DNA of 26,614 nt from JBBRYK01 sp038237665 (GTDB lineage Bacteria; Actinomycetota; Thermoleophilia; Gaiellales; Gaiellaceae): NCBI GenBank assembly GCA_038237665.1, contig JBBRYK010000033.1, forward strand, positions 1 to 26,614, read 5' to 3'. The position numbers and the translations under genes are program-made. A model generated the notes under the pieces. It was not told where the DNA came from and ran no database searches. It saw only the letters and a program-made list of their open reading frames with translations. Shown in pieces: positions 13,708 through 23,800 of this stretch (position 1 is the stretch's first letter; the number at the start of each line of letters is the position of its first letter).

Positions 13708-14780
13708 GCCCAGACCGTCCTCAGCAGTTCCGGCAGCCGGGGGTCGAACGCGTCGCGCCAGGCCGTCCAGTTGTGCGCGTCCCGGTTCTCGAGGAGCTCG
13801 ACGTCGTAGCCCTGAACGCGAAGGGCGCGCTGGACGGCGCGGTTGTTGTCGAGGTTCTCCTCGACCGTGCCGCAGGTCATCGAGATCGGGACGGGGTCGA
13901 ACCAGCCCTTTCCGGCCAGGATCTGGCCGACGACGCGGGTGATCCGGCGAAAGCGCCCGAAGCCCGACTCCTGCTTGTCCGAGCGCTGCCGGAAGTAGCT
14001 CCCCGACTGGAGGAAGAGCCCGCCGAACGTCTGCGGGTAGACCCGGTGGCAGTGCAGCATCGCGAGCGCCCCGAGGCTGGCACCCATCCCGACGCGCCAC
14101 CGGCGGCCCTCCGGGGTCGGCGCGACCTCGGCGAGGGCCGGAAGCAGCTCGTGAGCCAGCACCCGGGCGTAGTGCGCCGAGCCCGAATAACTCTGGTTGC
14201 GGTCGCCGACGGGTGGAACGAGTGCGGCGCGCATGGTCGGGATGCGACTGTCCGCCCACGCCGCGTCCAGGAAGTCGAGGAGGTGCGAGTAGGCCTGGTA
14301 CTCCGGCCCGTCGTGCACGACGAGCAGTGGGAGCTCCTCGGTCGCCTCGCCGCCGGTCGCCGTCCAAACGGGCACTTCCAGCGTCGTTCGGAACGGCCGC
14401 AGCCGAAGCTCGACGAGCTCCAGGTCTCCGGGCGGCGCGTCCCCCGTGAGCCACGCGGGCTCCTCGTAACCCGGGAGCTCGAGGACGGATTTGTCGCCGA
14501 ACGGCCCCGGCGCGCGGAGCGGGTTCGAGGGGTCGGCCCCGAGTTTCCTGGCGCCGCTTGCGCCGGTCAGCTCGAGCAGGTACTCGAACCGGTCGGCGTC
14601 CGGCCGCGGAAGCTCGAGCGTCCAGAGCCCGCTGCGCGGCGCCCGCGCGAACTCGTGGGCGCGTGGCCGCCTGAGCTCGTGAAAGAGGCGCACGTGCGTC
14701 AGTTCACGCCGCGGATCCGGCAGCGTGAAGTGCATCGTGCCCCCCCGTACCACCGGGCCGGAAGCGGTCTCGACGGTCAT
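13704..14780 (-). CDS. Enterochelin esterase-like (Fes/Esterase D) hydrolase
   Basis: 358 aa. Residues 1-110 form an N-terminal beta domain like that in Fes-type esterases (FTLPDPRRELTHVRLFHEL and WTLELPRPDADRFEYLLEL). The catalytic alpha/beta hydrolase follows, with LLVVHDGPEYQ (about 152-162), the elbow GMGASLGALAML (Ser about 235) and a candidate histidine in RDAHNWTAWRDAF (about 336). Family members hydrolyse siderophore, polyketide or carbohydrate esters. No signal peptide is visible, so action is probably cytoplasmic. The ATG at 14780 directly follows the deacetylase stop. An internal ATG at 14735 with a G-run (GGGGGGG) four bases before it is an alternative start. It overlaps the next esterase gene by four bases. 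Confidence 0.85.
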   Translation of the reverse strand: MTVETASGPVVRGGTMHFTLPDPRRELTHVRLFHELRRPRAHEFARAPRSGLWTLELPRPDADRFEYLLELTGASGARKLGADPSNPLRAPGPFGDKSVLELPGYEEPAWLTGDAPPGDLELVELRLRPFRTTLEVPVWTATGGEATEELPLLVVHDGPEYQAYSHLLDFLDAAWADSRIPTMRAALVPPVGDRNQSYSGSAHYARVLAHELLPALAEVAPTPEGRRWRVGMGASLGALAMLHCHRVYPQTFGGLFLQSGSYFRQRSDKQESGFGRFRRITRVVGQILAGKGWFDPVPISMTCGTVEENLDNNRAVQRALRVQGYDVELLENRDAHNWTAWRDAFDPRLPELLRTVWA

Positions 14781-15485
14781 CTACAACGACACTGTCCGGA
14801 GGTCGCGACGCTCGATCTCGGCCAGCACGAGCGGCAGCGCCGCGACGGTCTTGCGCCACGAGCCCGCGGAGCCGTAGTCGTCGGCGTCGTGGAGAAGCAG
14901 GACGTCGCCCTGGCGGAGCCCGCGGGTGACGCGGCCTGCGATCGATTCGGCGGTTGCTCCGGCCTCCCAGTCGCGGCCGTCCCTCGTCCACAGCACCGGC
15001 TCGCAGCCGATCTGCCGCACGGTGCAGAAGGCGGCGGCGTTGAAGATCCCGTAGGGCGGTCGGTAGAGGCCGGGCGAGACCCCGGTCGCCTCGCCGATCG
15101 CCGACAGGGCGCGCCGGAGATCGTCTCGGAGCTGGGCCGGGGTCAGGCGCAGCAGGCTCCTGTGGCGGTGGCAATGCACGCCCACCTCGTGGCCGCCGGC
15201 GAGTATCTCGGCGGCGAGCCGCGGGTTTCGCTCCACCTGCTCGCCGACCAGGAAGAACGTAGCCGTCGCACCCGCCGCCGCGAGCACGTCGAGGACGGCC
15301 GGGGTTCCCTCCGCGTGAGGCCCGTCGTCGAAGGTCAGTCCGACACCGGTGCCCGTCGCGGTGCGATCCCGGACGCCGAACAGAGGCCGCAGCGCCGGCA
15401 CGCCGACGACGACCGACGGAAAGAGGTAGGCGAGGACCCCCACGCCGGCGAGCGCGGGCACGAGAGGGATACGGTGTCCAACCAT
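14781..15485 (-). CDS. Polysaccharide deacetylase (NodB domain)
   Basis: 234 aa, probably anchored or exported through an N-terminal hydrophobic stretch (about 8-30). The NodB motifs are intact: TFDDGPH (Asp 53-54), GGHEVGVHCHRH (metal histidines about 104 and 108), RPPYG (142-146) and the terminal LLLHD (197-200). These enzymes remove acetyl groups from N- or O-acetylated sugars using a divalent metal. It opens an operon with two esterases and an ATP-grasp ligase. Its ATG at 15485 shares the bases AT with the ATG of the divergent transporter (CATG), so the two genes have no separate intergenic region. Confidence 0.9.
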   Translation of the reverse strand: MVGHRIPLVPALAGVGVLAYLFPSVVVGVPALRPLFGVRDRTATGTGVGLTFDDGPHAEGTPAVLDVLAAAGATATFFLVGEQVERNPRLAAEILAGGHEVGVHCHRHRSLLRLTPAQLRDDLRRALSAIGEATGVSPGLYRPPYGIFNAAAFCTVRQIGCEPVLWTRDGRDWEAGATAESIAGRVTRGLRQGDVLLLHDADDYGSAGSWRKTVAALPLVLAEIERRDLRTVSL

Positions 15486-16359
15486 GCTCGTTCTCGGCCT
15501 CGTCGCCGCGCTGGCGGCCGCGGGATTCTACAGCGCGGGCATCTCGCTCCAGGCCTACGAGGCCCGGCGAACCGAGCCGAGGCACTTCCTCCGGTTCTCG
15601 CTCCTGCGCGTCCTGGTCACGCGCCGCGTGTGGCTGGCCGGAGTCGGGCTCGACACGTGTGCATGGGTGCTCCAGACGGTCGCGCTCGGTCTCGCCCCGC
15701 TCACCCTCGTCCAGCCGGTCGTGGCGACGGCACTCGTCTTCCTGCTCGTGATCGGGACGCGCGTCCTCGGAGAGCCTGTCGGCAAGCGGGAAGCGATCGG
15801 CGTGGCCGCGATCGCAGCCGGGATCGCGGGAATCGGGCTCACATCTCCCCACCATCATGCGGGGCATTCCGGTGGCGCAGTCCTGGCCGTAACGCTCGCC
15901 GGGCTGGGTGCGGCCGCCCTGCTGCCGCACCTCGTTCCCGCCCTCCGGCGCTCGGGCGCAGCGGTGGCGATCGCGGCCGGTCTCGCCTTCTCCTGGGACG
16001 GCCTCGGGTCGAAGTTCGCCGCGGACGAGTTCACCGCCCGGAACTTCGGACTCTTCGTGCTCTGGCTGATCGGGGTCGGCGTGGCGGCCGGCCTCGGCAC
16101 GCTCGCCGAATCGTCGGCGTTCCAGCGCCGGCCGGCGAGCCAGGTCGCTCCGATCGTCTTCGGGGTGACGACGACCGTGCCGGTCGCCCTCGCGCCCGCC
16201 GTGGCACACGAGACCTGGGGCGGTCAGCCGCTGGCGCGGGCGGGCCTGGCGGTGTCGCTCGCCGCGGTGCTGGCCGGCATCGTGCTCGTCGCGCGATCGG
16301 CGGCGGTTGCCGCCGTGCTTCGGGCGGAGGCGAGCAGCTCACCGAGCGACACCGGCTGA
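15484..16359 (+). CDS. EamA/DMT-like membrane transporter
   Basis: 291 aa with about nine or ten hydrophobic helices and a histidine-rich loop in the middle (SPHHHAGHSGG, about 120-130). The layout, two halves of four to five helices each with LVQPVVATALVFLLVIGTRV and FGVTTTVPVALAPAV at matching positions, is that of drug/metabolite transporter (DMT, EamA-like) proteins. Substrate is unknown; the histidine-rich loop could bind metal. The start shares bases with the divergent deacetylase start. Only a weak GAGAGGGA lies upstream, 15 bases away. Its last 45 codons overlap the convergent glycosyltransferase gene by 136 bases, covering the final helix. Confidence 0.82.
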   Translation: MLVLGLVAALAAAGFYSAGISLQAYEARRTEPRHFLRFSLLRVLVTRRVWLAGVGLDTCAWVLQTVALGLAPLTLVQPVVATALVFLLVIGTRVLGEPVGKREAIGVAAIAAGIAGIGLTSPHHHAGHSGGAVLAVTLAGLGAAALLPHLVPALRRSGAAVAIAAGLAFSWDGLGSKFAADEFTARNFGLFVLWLIGVGVAAGLGTLAESSAFQRRPASQVAPIVFGVTTTVPVALAPAVAHETWGGQPLARAGLAVSLAAVLAGIVLVARSAAVAAVLRAEASSSPSDTG

Positions 16360-18125
16360 AGCCCGCGTCCCGAGAGCGACGAGAGCAGGCTGTCGAGAGC
16401 CTGTAGCGACGCTCCGGTCCGCCACTCGACGACGATCACGAGGCCCGGCCGAAGGTCCTTCGGCCGGATCCGCGTCCCCGGGACGACGCCGACGGCTCCG
16501 CTGACCGGGCTGCCGCCGACGGTGCGCGCCGCCAGGTAGTCGGCGATCGTGAAGTCGCGCGGCGCCAGGTAGTAGAAGCGGTTCTGGAGCCCCAAGCGGC
16601 GCGCCTCCGACGAGAGGTTCGTGCGCAGGGAGAGCCAGTGGGCGAAGGCCGCGCTCCGGCAGACCGGGAGCAGGTCGTCGCCCAGACGGTCGAGCTCGGC
16701 CAGCAGCCGCCGATCCGGGGCGCGCCGGACCGCGAACGAGGCTCCGGCACCGTGGCGCTCGAGGGTGCGGGCGACCCGTTGCACGGAGCTCGGTGGGGCC
16801 TCGACGACGAGGCCGACCACGGGCAGACCGGTATGGACGATCGTCAGCGGGCGCAGGCCGAGCGCGCGCGACACCAGGGGATACGGCGTCGGGCTGGCGA
16901 CCGTCCAAGCGGTCAGGCCCAACGTCGCCGCGAGCGCCGCCGCGGCGGGTGCGAGCCGGCGGCGCCAGGCCGGGATGGGACGAACCCGCGCGCCGGCCTG
17001 GAGGATCAGCGACCCCGCGCTGGGCGCGGGGGGCAACGCGGACATCCCGCTGTCGGTGCGGCCGAGCGAACGGCGGAGCGCGTCTCCGAGCTCCGCGGAC
17101 GAACCGACCACCTCGGCGAGGCCGAGACGGGCGAACTCCCGCGCGCTGTCCCGGGAGTGGCCGGGCGGTGCTCCGTACACGACGAGCGGGCACGCGCAGG
17201 TCAGCGCCTCGAGGCACGTGAGGCCGACCGTCGAGTCGACGAGCACGTCCGCCGCGGCGAGGAGATCGCGCATGCGCTCGGTGAAGCCGAGCACACGGAC
17301 GCGGGGCTCGTCAGCGAACATCTGCGAGAGCCGGGCCTGGAGCACGGCGTTCTTCCCGGACACGCAGACCACCGTCGCGTCCTCGATCGCGAGGGCTGCA
17401 CGCGCAGCCCTCTCGACGTCGCCGACGCCCCAGCCGCCGCCCGAGACGACGATCACCGCACCGTTCGACGGCAGGTCGAACACCTCGCGCGCCTCGCCTC
17501 GCCCGCGCGAGGCGCGGAACGCCGGGGCGACGATCGGTCCGGCCACGCGGGCGCTCCCCTCGCCGGCGATTCGCTCGACCGAGGGGATGCAGGCCTCGTG
17601 CATGACGAGATGGAGGTCGACGCCGCGATGGGCCCAGAACGGATGGACGCCGAGGTCGGTGATCGTGGCCACCGTCGGCACTCGAAGCCGGTTGCGCCGG
17701 CGGAGGTAGCCGAGGACGCTCGTGACCGCCGGATGCGTCGAGACGATCAGGTCCGGCCCGAAGCGCGCGATCAGCCGCGAGAGAGGGCGGCCGCCGAGCG
17801 CGGCGAGGCCTGCGCGGGCGAGCCCGCGGGCCAACCCGAGCTTCGTGAAGACGAAGTACTCGATCCCGTACGTCCACGGGAAGAAGCGCAGCTGAACGCG
17901 ATAGCTGTCCCGAGTGAAGAACGGGACGACCCGGCCGAAACCCTCTCGCAACGCGTCGTGCACCGTCACCTGCACGCCCGGGATGCCGGCCAGCTCGGCT
18001 TCCAGCGCGCGTGAAGCGGAGTAGTGACCCTCGCCTTCCTCGGCCGTCAGGACGAGGATCCGCTGCGGCCGCTCGAGGTCGACCGGAGGCACACGCCCAC
18101 GACGGGGACGCCGCACGGGGGACAC
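16224..18125 (-). CDS. MGDG-synthase-like glycosyltransferase fused to a deacetylase-like domain
   Basis: 633 aa from GTG 18125. The first 360 residues are a GT-B glycosyltransferase of the monogalactosyl/glucosyl-diacylglycerol synthase type: LVLTAEEGEGHYSASRALEA (start), FTRDSYRVQLRFFPWTYGIE, PDLIVSTHPAVTSVLGYLRR, TITDLGVHPFWAH and the nucleotide-sugar site VVSGGGWGVGD and STVGLTCLEALTCACPLVVY. Family members transfer glucose or galactose to a lipid in the inner membrane. A membrane helix follows (about 392-409, LAPAAAALAATLGLTAWTVA), then a domain with deacetylase-like framing (TLERHGAGASFAVR, PGLVIVVEWRTGASLQALDS, GLQPVSLGELLA). It lacks the TFDDGP and H-x3-H metal motifs, so it is probably inactive. 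No Shine-Dalgarno decides between GTG 18125, 18116 and 18092. The last 45 residues are low-complexity and overlap the transporter gene. Confidence 0.82.
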   Translation of the reverse strand: MSPVRRPRRGRVPPVDLERPQRILVLTAEEGEGHYSASRALEAELAGIPGVQVTVHDALREGFGRVVPFFTRDSYRVQLRFFPWTYGIEYFVFTKLGLARGLARAGLAALGGRPLSRLIARFGPDLIVSTHPAVTSVLGYLRRRNRLRVPTVATITDLGVHPFWAHRGVDLHLVMHEACIPSVERIAGEGSARVAGPIVAPAFRASRGRGEAREVFDLPSNGAVIVVSGGGWGVGDVERAARAALAIEDATVVCVSGKNAVLQARLSQMFADEPRVRVLGFTERMRDLLAAADVLVDSTVGLTCLEALTCACPLVVYGAPPGHSRDSAREFARLGLAEVVGSSAELGDALRRSLGRTDSGMSALPPAPSAGSLILQAGARVRPIPAWRRRLAPAAAALAATLGLTAWTVASPTPYPLVSRALGLRPLTIVHTGLPVVGLVVEAPPSSVQRVARTLERHGAGASFAVRRAPDRRLLAELDRLGDDLLPVCRSAAFAHWLSLRTNLSSEARRLGLQNRFYYLAPRDFTIADYLAARTVGGSPVSGAVGVVPGTRIRPKDLRPGLVIVVEWRTGASLQALDSLLSSLSGRGLQPVSLGELLASARSTAATAADRATSTMPASTAASDTARPARASG

Positions 18126-18203
18126 ACGCGGATTCTGTCGCTTTGGGCCGACGGTTTCATCTAGGAGGGATAGAAGGGAGGCCCTGCGGAAAAGGACTCC
18201 ACC

Positions 18204-18407
18204 GTGCTTGCTCGCTCCGCTGACGTCGCTCGGGACCTGCTGGACCGCATCGCCAGGCTGGAAGGGGAAAACGCCGAGCTCCGCGCACAGGTGGCTGCGC
18301 TGGAGCACGAGACCGCTGTGCTCGCCGAGCGCGTTAGACGCGCTCGAGCAGAGCGCCGGCGGTCGCTCGCACCGCCTCTCGCAATGCCACGCGTCCGCTC
18401 AGTCTGA
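18204..18407 (+). CDS. Short coiled-coil protein
   Basis: 67 aa. Residues 5-50 form a continuous amphipathic helix with heptad leucines/valines (LLDRIARLEGENAELRAQ, then VAALEHETAVLAERV), i.e. a strong coiled coil, followed by a basic tail. The GTG at 18204 is preceded by AAAAGGA at about the right distance. It is divergent from the glycosyltransferase gene and its 3' end overlaps the end of treY by 74 bases. The coherent coiled coil and ribosome binding site argue for a real gene, but the size and overlap keep confidence moderate. Confidence 0.5.
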   Translation: MLARSADVARDLLDRIARLEGENAELRAQVAALEHETAVLAERVRRARAERRRSLAPPLAMPRVRSV

Positions 18408-20267
18408 TCTCTTCCCCGCTTAGTGCGTCTTGCCAGCGCCCTCCGGCGCCGTCGAGACGTGCGTCCTCCCACCCGGGCCGAAGCGGCACGACGACGAGCA
18501 GGTCGTCGCCGCGGAGAAACGCACACGCGTCCGGCCCGCAGTCGAGCGGGCCGTAGGCCCCGGCGACGAGCTCCGGACGTTCCCGTCGAAGCGCGAGCAC
18601 GCGCGCGACGAGATCGAGCTTGGGGTCGGATTGGGTCTCGAGCGCACGCCGTAGCCTCTGCCAGTCCACGGGGCGGCGGTTGTCGGGATCGACGAGCAGC
18701 AGCGCCTCCGCCTCGTCGCCCTGGTAGATGTCGGGCACCCCGGGCACGGTCAGCTTGAGCAGGGTCATACGGAGCGAGATCGCGCCCCCGAGCTCCGCGA
18801 CCCGCGCGGCGAAAGAGTCGAATCCAGGCGGGAGTCCCTCCTCGTACAGCTTGGCGATGGTGGAGAACACTCGACGCTCGTGGCCCTCGTTCGGCTCGGT
18901 CCAGCTCGACGTCCGCTTGGCCTCGCGAAGCGCCTTCTCGAGGTACGGCTCGAGCCGCCCCCGCTCGAGCGGCCAGGAGCCGACGAGCGTCTGCCAGAGC
19001 AGGTAGTCCTCGTTCGGGTCGTCGAGCGTCCGCCACCTCCGCGCCTGCTCCGCCCACTCGTCGGCAAGCCAGGTGAGGGCGACCAGCCGCGCGCGCACGT
19101 CGCCCGAGCGCTTCGTGTCGTGGGTGGTCGTGGCCAGGAGCTGGCGAGGGAACCGGCGGGCCCGTTCGGTGTTGCCCCGGTGGAACTCCTCGACGGTGAG
19201 GCCGAACCGGCCGGGATCGCCGCCGACCTCGTTCAACGCCAGGAGCCTGTTGTAGCGGTAGAACGCGGTGTCCTCGACGCCCTTCGCCATCACCGGCCCG
19301 GTCGTCTGCTGGAAGCGCGTCACGAACCCGGCAGGCGTTTCGGCCCGCTCCAGGAGGAGGGCTCGTGCGAGTGGGTCAGGGAGGTTCGCCTCCTCGATCG
19401 CCTGCCGGTCGGCCTGGTCGACCCGGCCCGGCCAGGGCTCGACATAGGTGCGGTAGACCTGGAACGAGGCGAGCGCTCGCTCCAGCTCCGGCGCGTCCGG
19501 CCAGAGGCGGCGAAGCCAATCGACCTCGGGCTGGAAGGTCGTCCGGGCCTGCTCGAGCTTCGCCTCGAAGGCGATCTCGCCGAACCCGCGTCGCTCACCC
19601 GTCAGCTCGGCGTAGAGGTCGGTCAGGGACCGTTCTGCGTCGCGGTCGACGAAAAGCGCCGTGACATCGTTCGCGAACTCGTAGCCCGTCGTCCCCTCGA
19701 CGGGCCAGTCGCGGAGCGCCTCTCCGGGCTCGAGGATCTTCTCGACCCAGACGTGCTCGACGCCGCGGTCGCGCAGCCGCTCGAGGTATCCGCGCGGATC
19801 GGCGAGGCCGTCGGGGTGGTCGATCCTGAGCCCCTGCACAAGCCCCGCGCTGACGAGTTCGAGCACCTTGCGATGCGTCAGCTCGAAGACCTCGGGATCC
19901 TCCTGCCGCACGCCGGCCAGCTCGTCGACGTCGAAGAAGCGCCGGTGGCGGCCTGTCTCCGGGTCGATGTCGAAGATCTTCGGATCGGGCCAGTAGGGGT
20001 TTGCCTCGTCGGCGGCCAGGTGGTTCGGGACGACGTCCAGCACCACGTCGAGGCCGGCGGAGCAGAGCCGGCGAAACTCGTCCTCGCCGCCGAGCTCCTT
20101 CGAGACGTGGGTCGGGTCGACGACGTCGTAGCCGTGCGTCGAGCCGGTCCGAGCCTGCATGACCGGCGAGAGGTAGAGGTGCGAGACGCCGAGCTCCCTG
20201 AGGTAGGGGACCAGCGCGCGAGCGCCGGCGAAGGTGAGCTGCGGCCCGAGTTGGAGCCGGTAGGTAG

Positions 20268-20274
<7 letters not shown>
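18334..20274 (-). CDS. treY: Maltooligosyl trehalose synthase
   Basis: 646 aa, cytoplasmic GH13 enzyme that rearranges the reducing-end alpha-1,4 linkage of maltooligosaccharides to alpha,alpha-1,1, giving maltooligosyl trehalose. It opens with the characteristic VATYRLQL, has DVVPNHLA (about 80-87), the nucleophile in GLRIDHPDGLADPRGY (Asp about 152), the acid in VWVEKILEPGE (Glu about 179) and THDTKRSGDVRAR, which is diagnostic for TreY, later in the barrel. The C-terminus LRRERPELVAGAY and the final beta domain are complete, although the protein is somewhat shorter than many TreY enzymes. The start is GTG at 20274, because it overlaps the glgX stop by seven bases and begins just before VATYRLQL; the longer ORF from 20595 is a shadow over glgX. 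Confidence 0.95.
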
Positions 20275-22396
<2,122 letters not shown>

Positions 22397-22400
<4 letters not shown>

Positions 22401-23772
22401 CGGCGTTCCAGCAGCCTGCGGTAGTGGTCGCGGAGCCCCGGTGTCTCGCGCCTTGAGAGCTTGGAGCGCAGGAACGTCTCCTCCGCCTGGGGGTCGGGAA
22501 CCTCCCCGGAGAACCCGGAGAACGCCTCGAGCTCCTGGCGGCGCCCCTCGCGCGCGGCCTCGGCGATCGCCGGGTCGCTGTGGTCGGTGAAGAACTGGAA
22601 CGGCTTCGGCTCACCGTATTCCTCGCCCATGAAGAGGAGCGGCACCCCGGGGGAGAGGAGCACGACCGAGGAGGCGACCTGCAGCAGCTCCGGGGGGAGG
22701 CGGTCGCCGAGTGCACGATTGCCGACCTGGTCGTGGTTCTGGTCGAAGACGACACGGTTCTTGGCGGAGCAGAACGCTTCGGCGATCTGCTCCCGGCGGC
22801 CGAAGTCGGCGTAGTACCCGTCGCGCTCGGCGGTCAGGAGGGCGTGCAGCGAGTGGTGGAGCCGGTCGTCCCACTGCGCGTCGTGCCGCCAGTGCGAAAC
22901 CGGGCGCTCGTCGCCGATCCCCGTTTCCGAGATGACGAGCGCGGCGGGGTTGAGCGCGCGAACCCGCTCGGCCAGCTCCGCGAGGACGTGCGGCTCCGAT
23001 TCGTCGTAGATCGCGTGGACGGCGTCCAGGCGGAGCCCGTCCACCCGGTAGTCACGGACCCAGAGCTCGGCGTTCTGGATCGCCCATTCACGCACGCCCT
23101 GCTGCGAATAGTCGATCGCGTCGCCCCAGAAGGTGTCGTACCGGTCGGTGAAGTACGGGCCGAAGGCGGCGATGGCTTCGGACCCAGGGCCGATGTGGTT
23201 GTAGACGACGTCGAGGATCACCCCGAGCCCGGCGTGGTGGGCCGCGTCGACGAAGCTTGCGAGCCCCTCGGGGCCTCCGTAGACGGGGTGAGGCGCGTAG
23301 GCGTAGAGGCCGTCGTAGCCCCAGTTTCGGCTCCCCGGGAAGGTCGCGACCGGCATCAGCTCGACGGCCGTGACACCGAGCTTGCGAGGTCTCCCAGGTG
23401 CGAGATCGCGGCGTCGAAGGTCCCCTCGTCGGTGAACGTGCCCACATGGAGCTCGTAGATGACGAGGGTCTCGAGCTCGAGTGCCGGCCCGGGCGAGACC
23501 TCGAAGCGCGTGTCGATCACCCGCGACGCGCCCTGCACGCCTTCCGGCTGGAACCTGGAACACGGATCGGGCAGGGGATCGCGGCCGTCGAGCGCGAAGC
23601 GGTAGTCGTCTCCTGCCCGCGCCGGCCGGCATCCGTCCCACGTCCCGTCGTCGCGGCGCTCCAGCGGATGCTCTCCGTCCCCGAGGCGCACGGCAGCGCT
23701 CCCCGCCCTCGGGGCCCAGACGCGGAACTCCACCTGCCCCGCGTCTTTCGGGACAGCTCCGAGCAGCTGCAC
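22397..23772 (-). pseudogene. treZ: Maltooligosyl trehalose trehalohydrolase, one-base frameshift
   Basis: About 458 aa if one base is restored. TreZ cuts free trehalose from maltooligosyl trehalose. Residues 1-130 (23772-23383) include the N-terminal domain (VEFRVWAPRAGSAAVRL) and LVIYELHVGTFTDEGTFDAA up to HLGDLA. After codon GCA (23383-23385) the bases AG stand where a codon is needed, and the frame then continues as LGVTAVELMPVATFPGSRNW. A G added there gives LAELGVTAVEL, the family sequence. The catalytic part is intact: DGLRLDAVHAIYDES, VISETGIGDE and FDQNHDQVGNRALG, with LLFMGEEYGEPKPFQFFTDH after it. The protein ends at DHYRRLLERR, without the C-terminal beta domain of longer TreZ enzymes. 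The stop overlaps glgX by four bases. Confidence 0.9.
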
Positions 23773-23800
23773 GGCGCGAGGCTACCCGTCGGGGCAGCTC

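Noticed and set aside
14704..16209. A 501-codon minus-strand ORF opposite the transporter.
   Set aside because: The product is repetitive Arg/Glu/Asp, while the overlapping frames encode a membrane transporter and a NodB deacetylase with intact motifs.
13773..16406. An 877-codon plus-strand ORF.
   Set aside because: It spans the esterase, deacetylase and transporter genes in the wrong frames, and its translation is arginine-rich without motifs.
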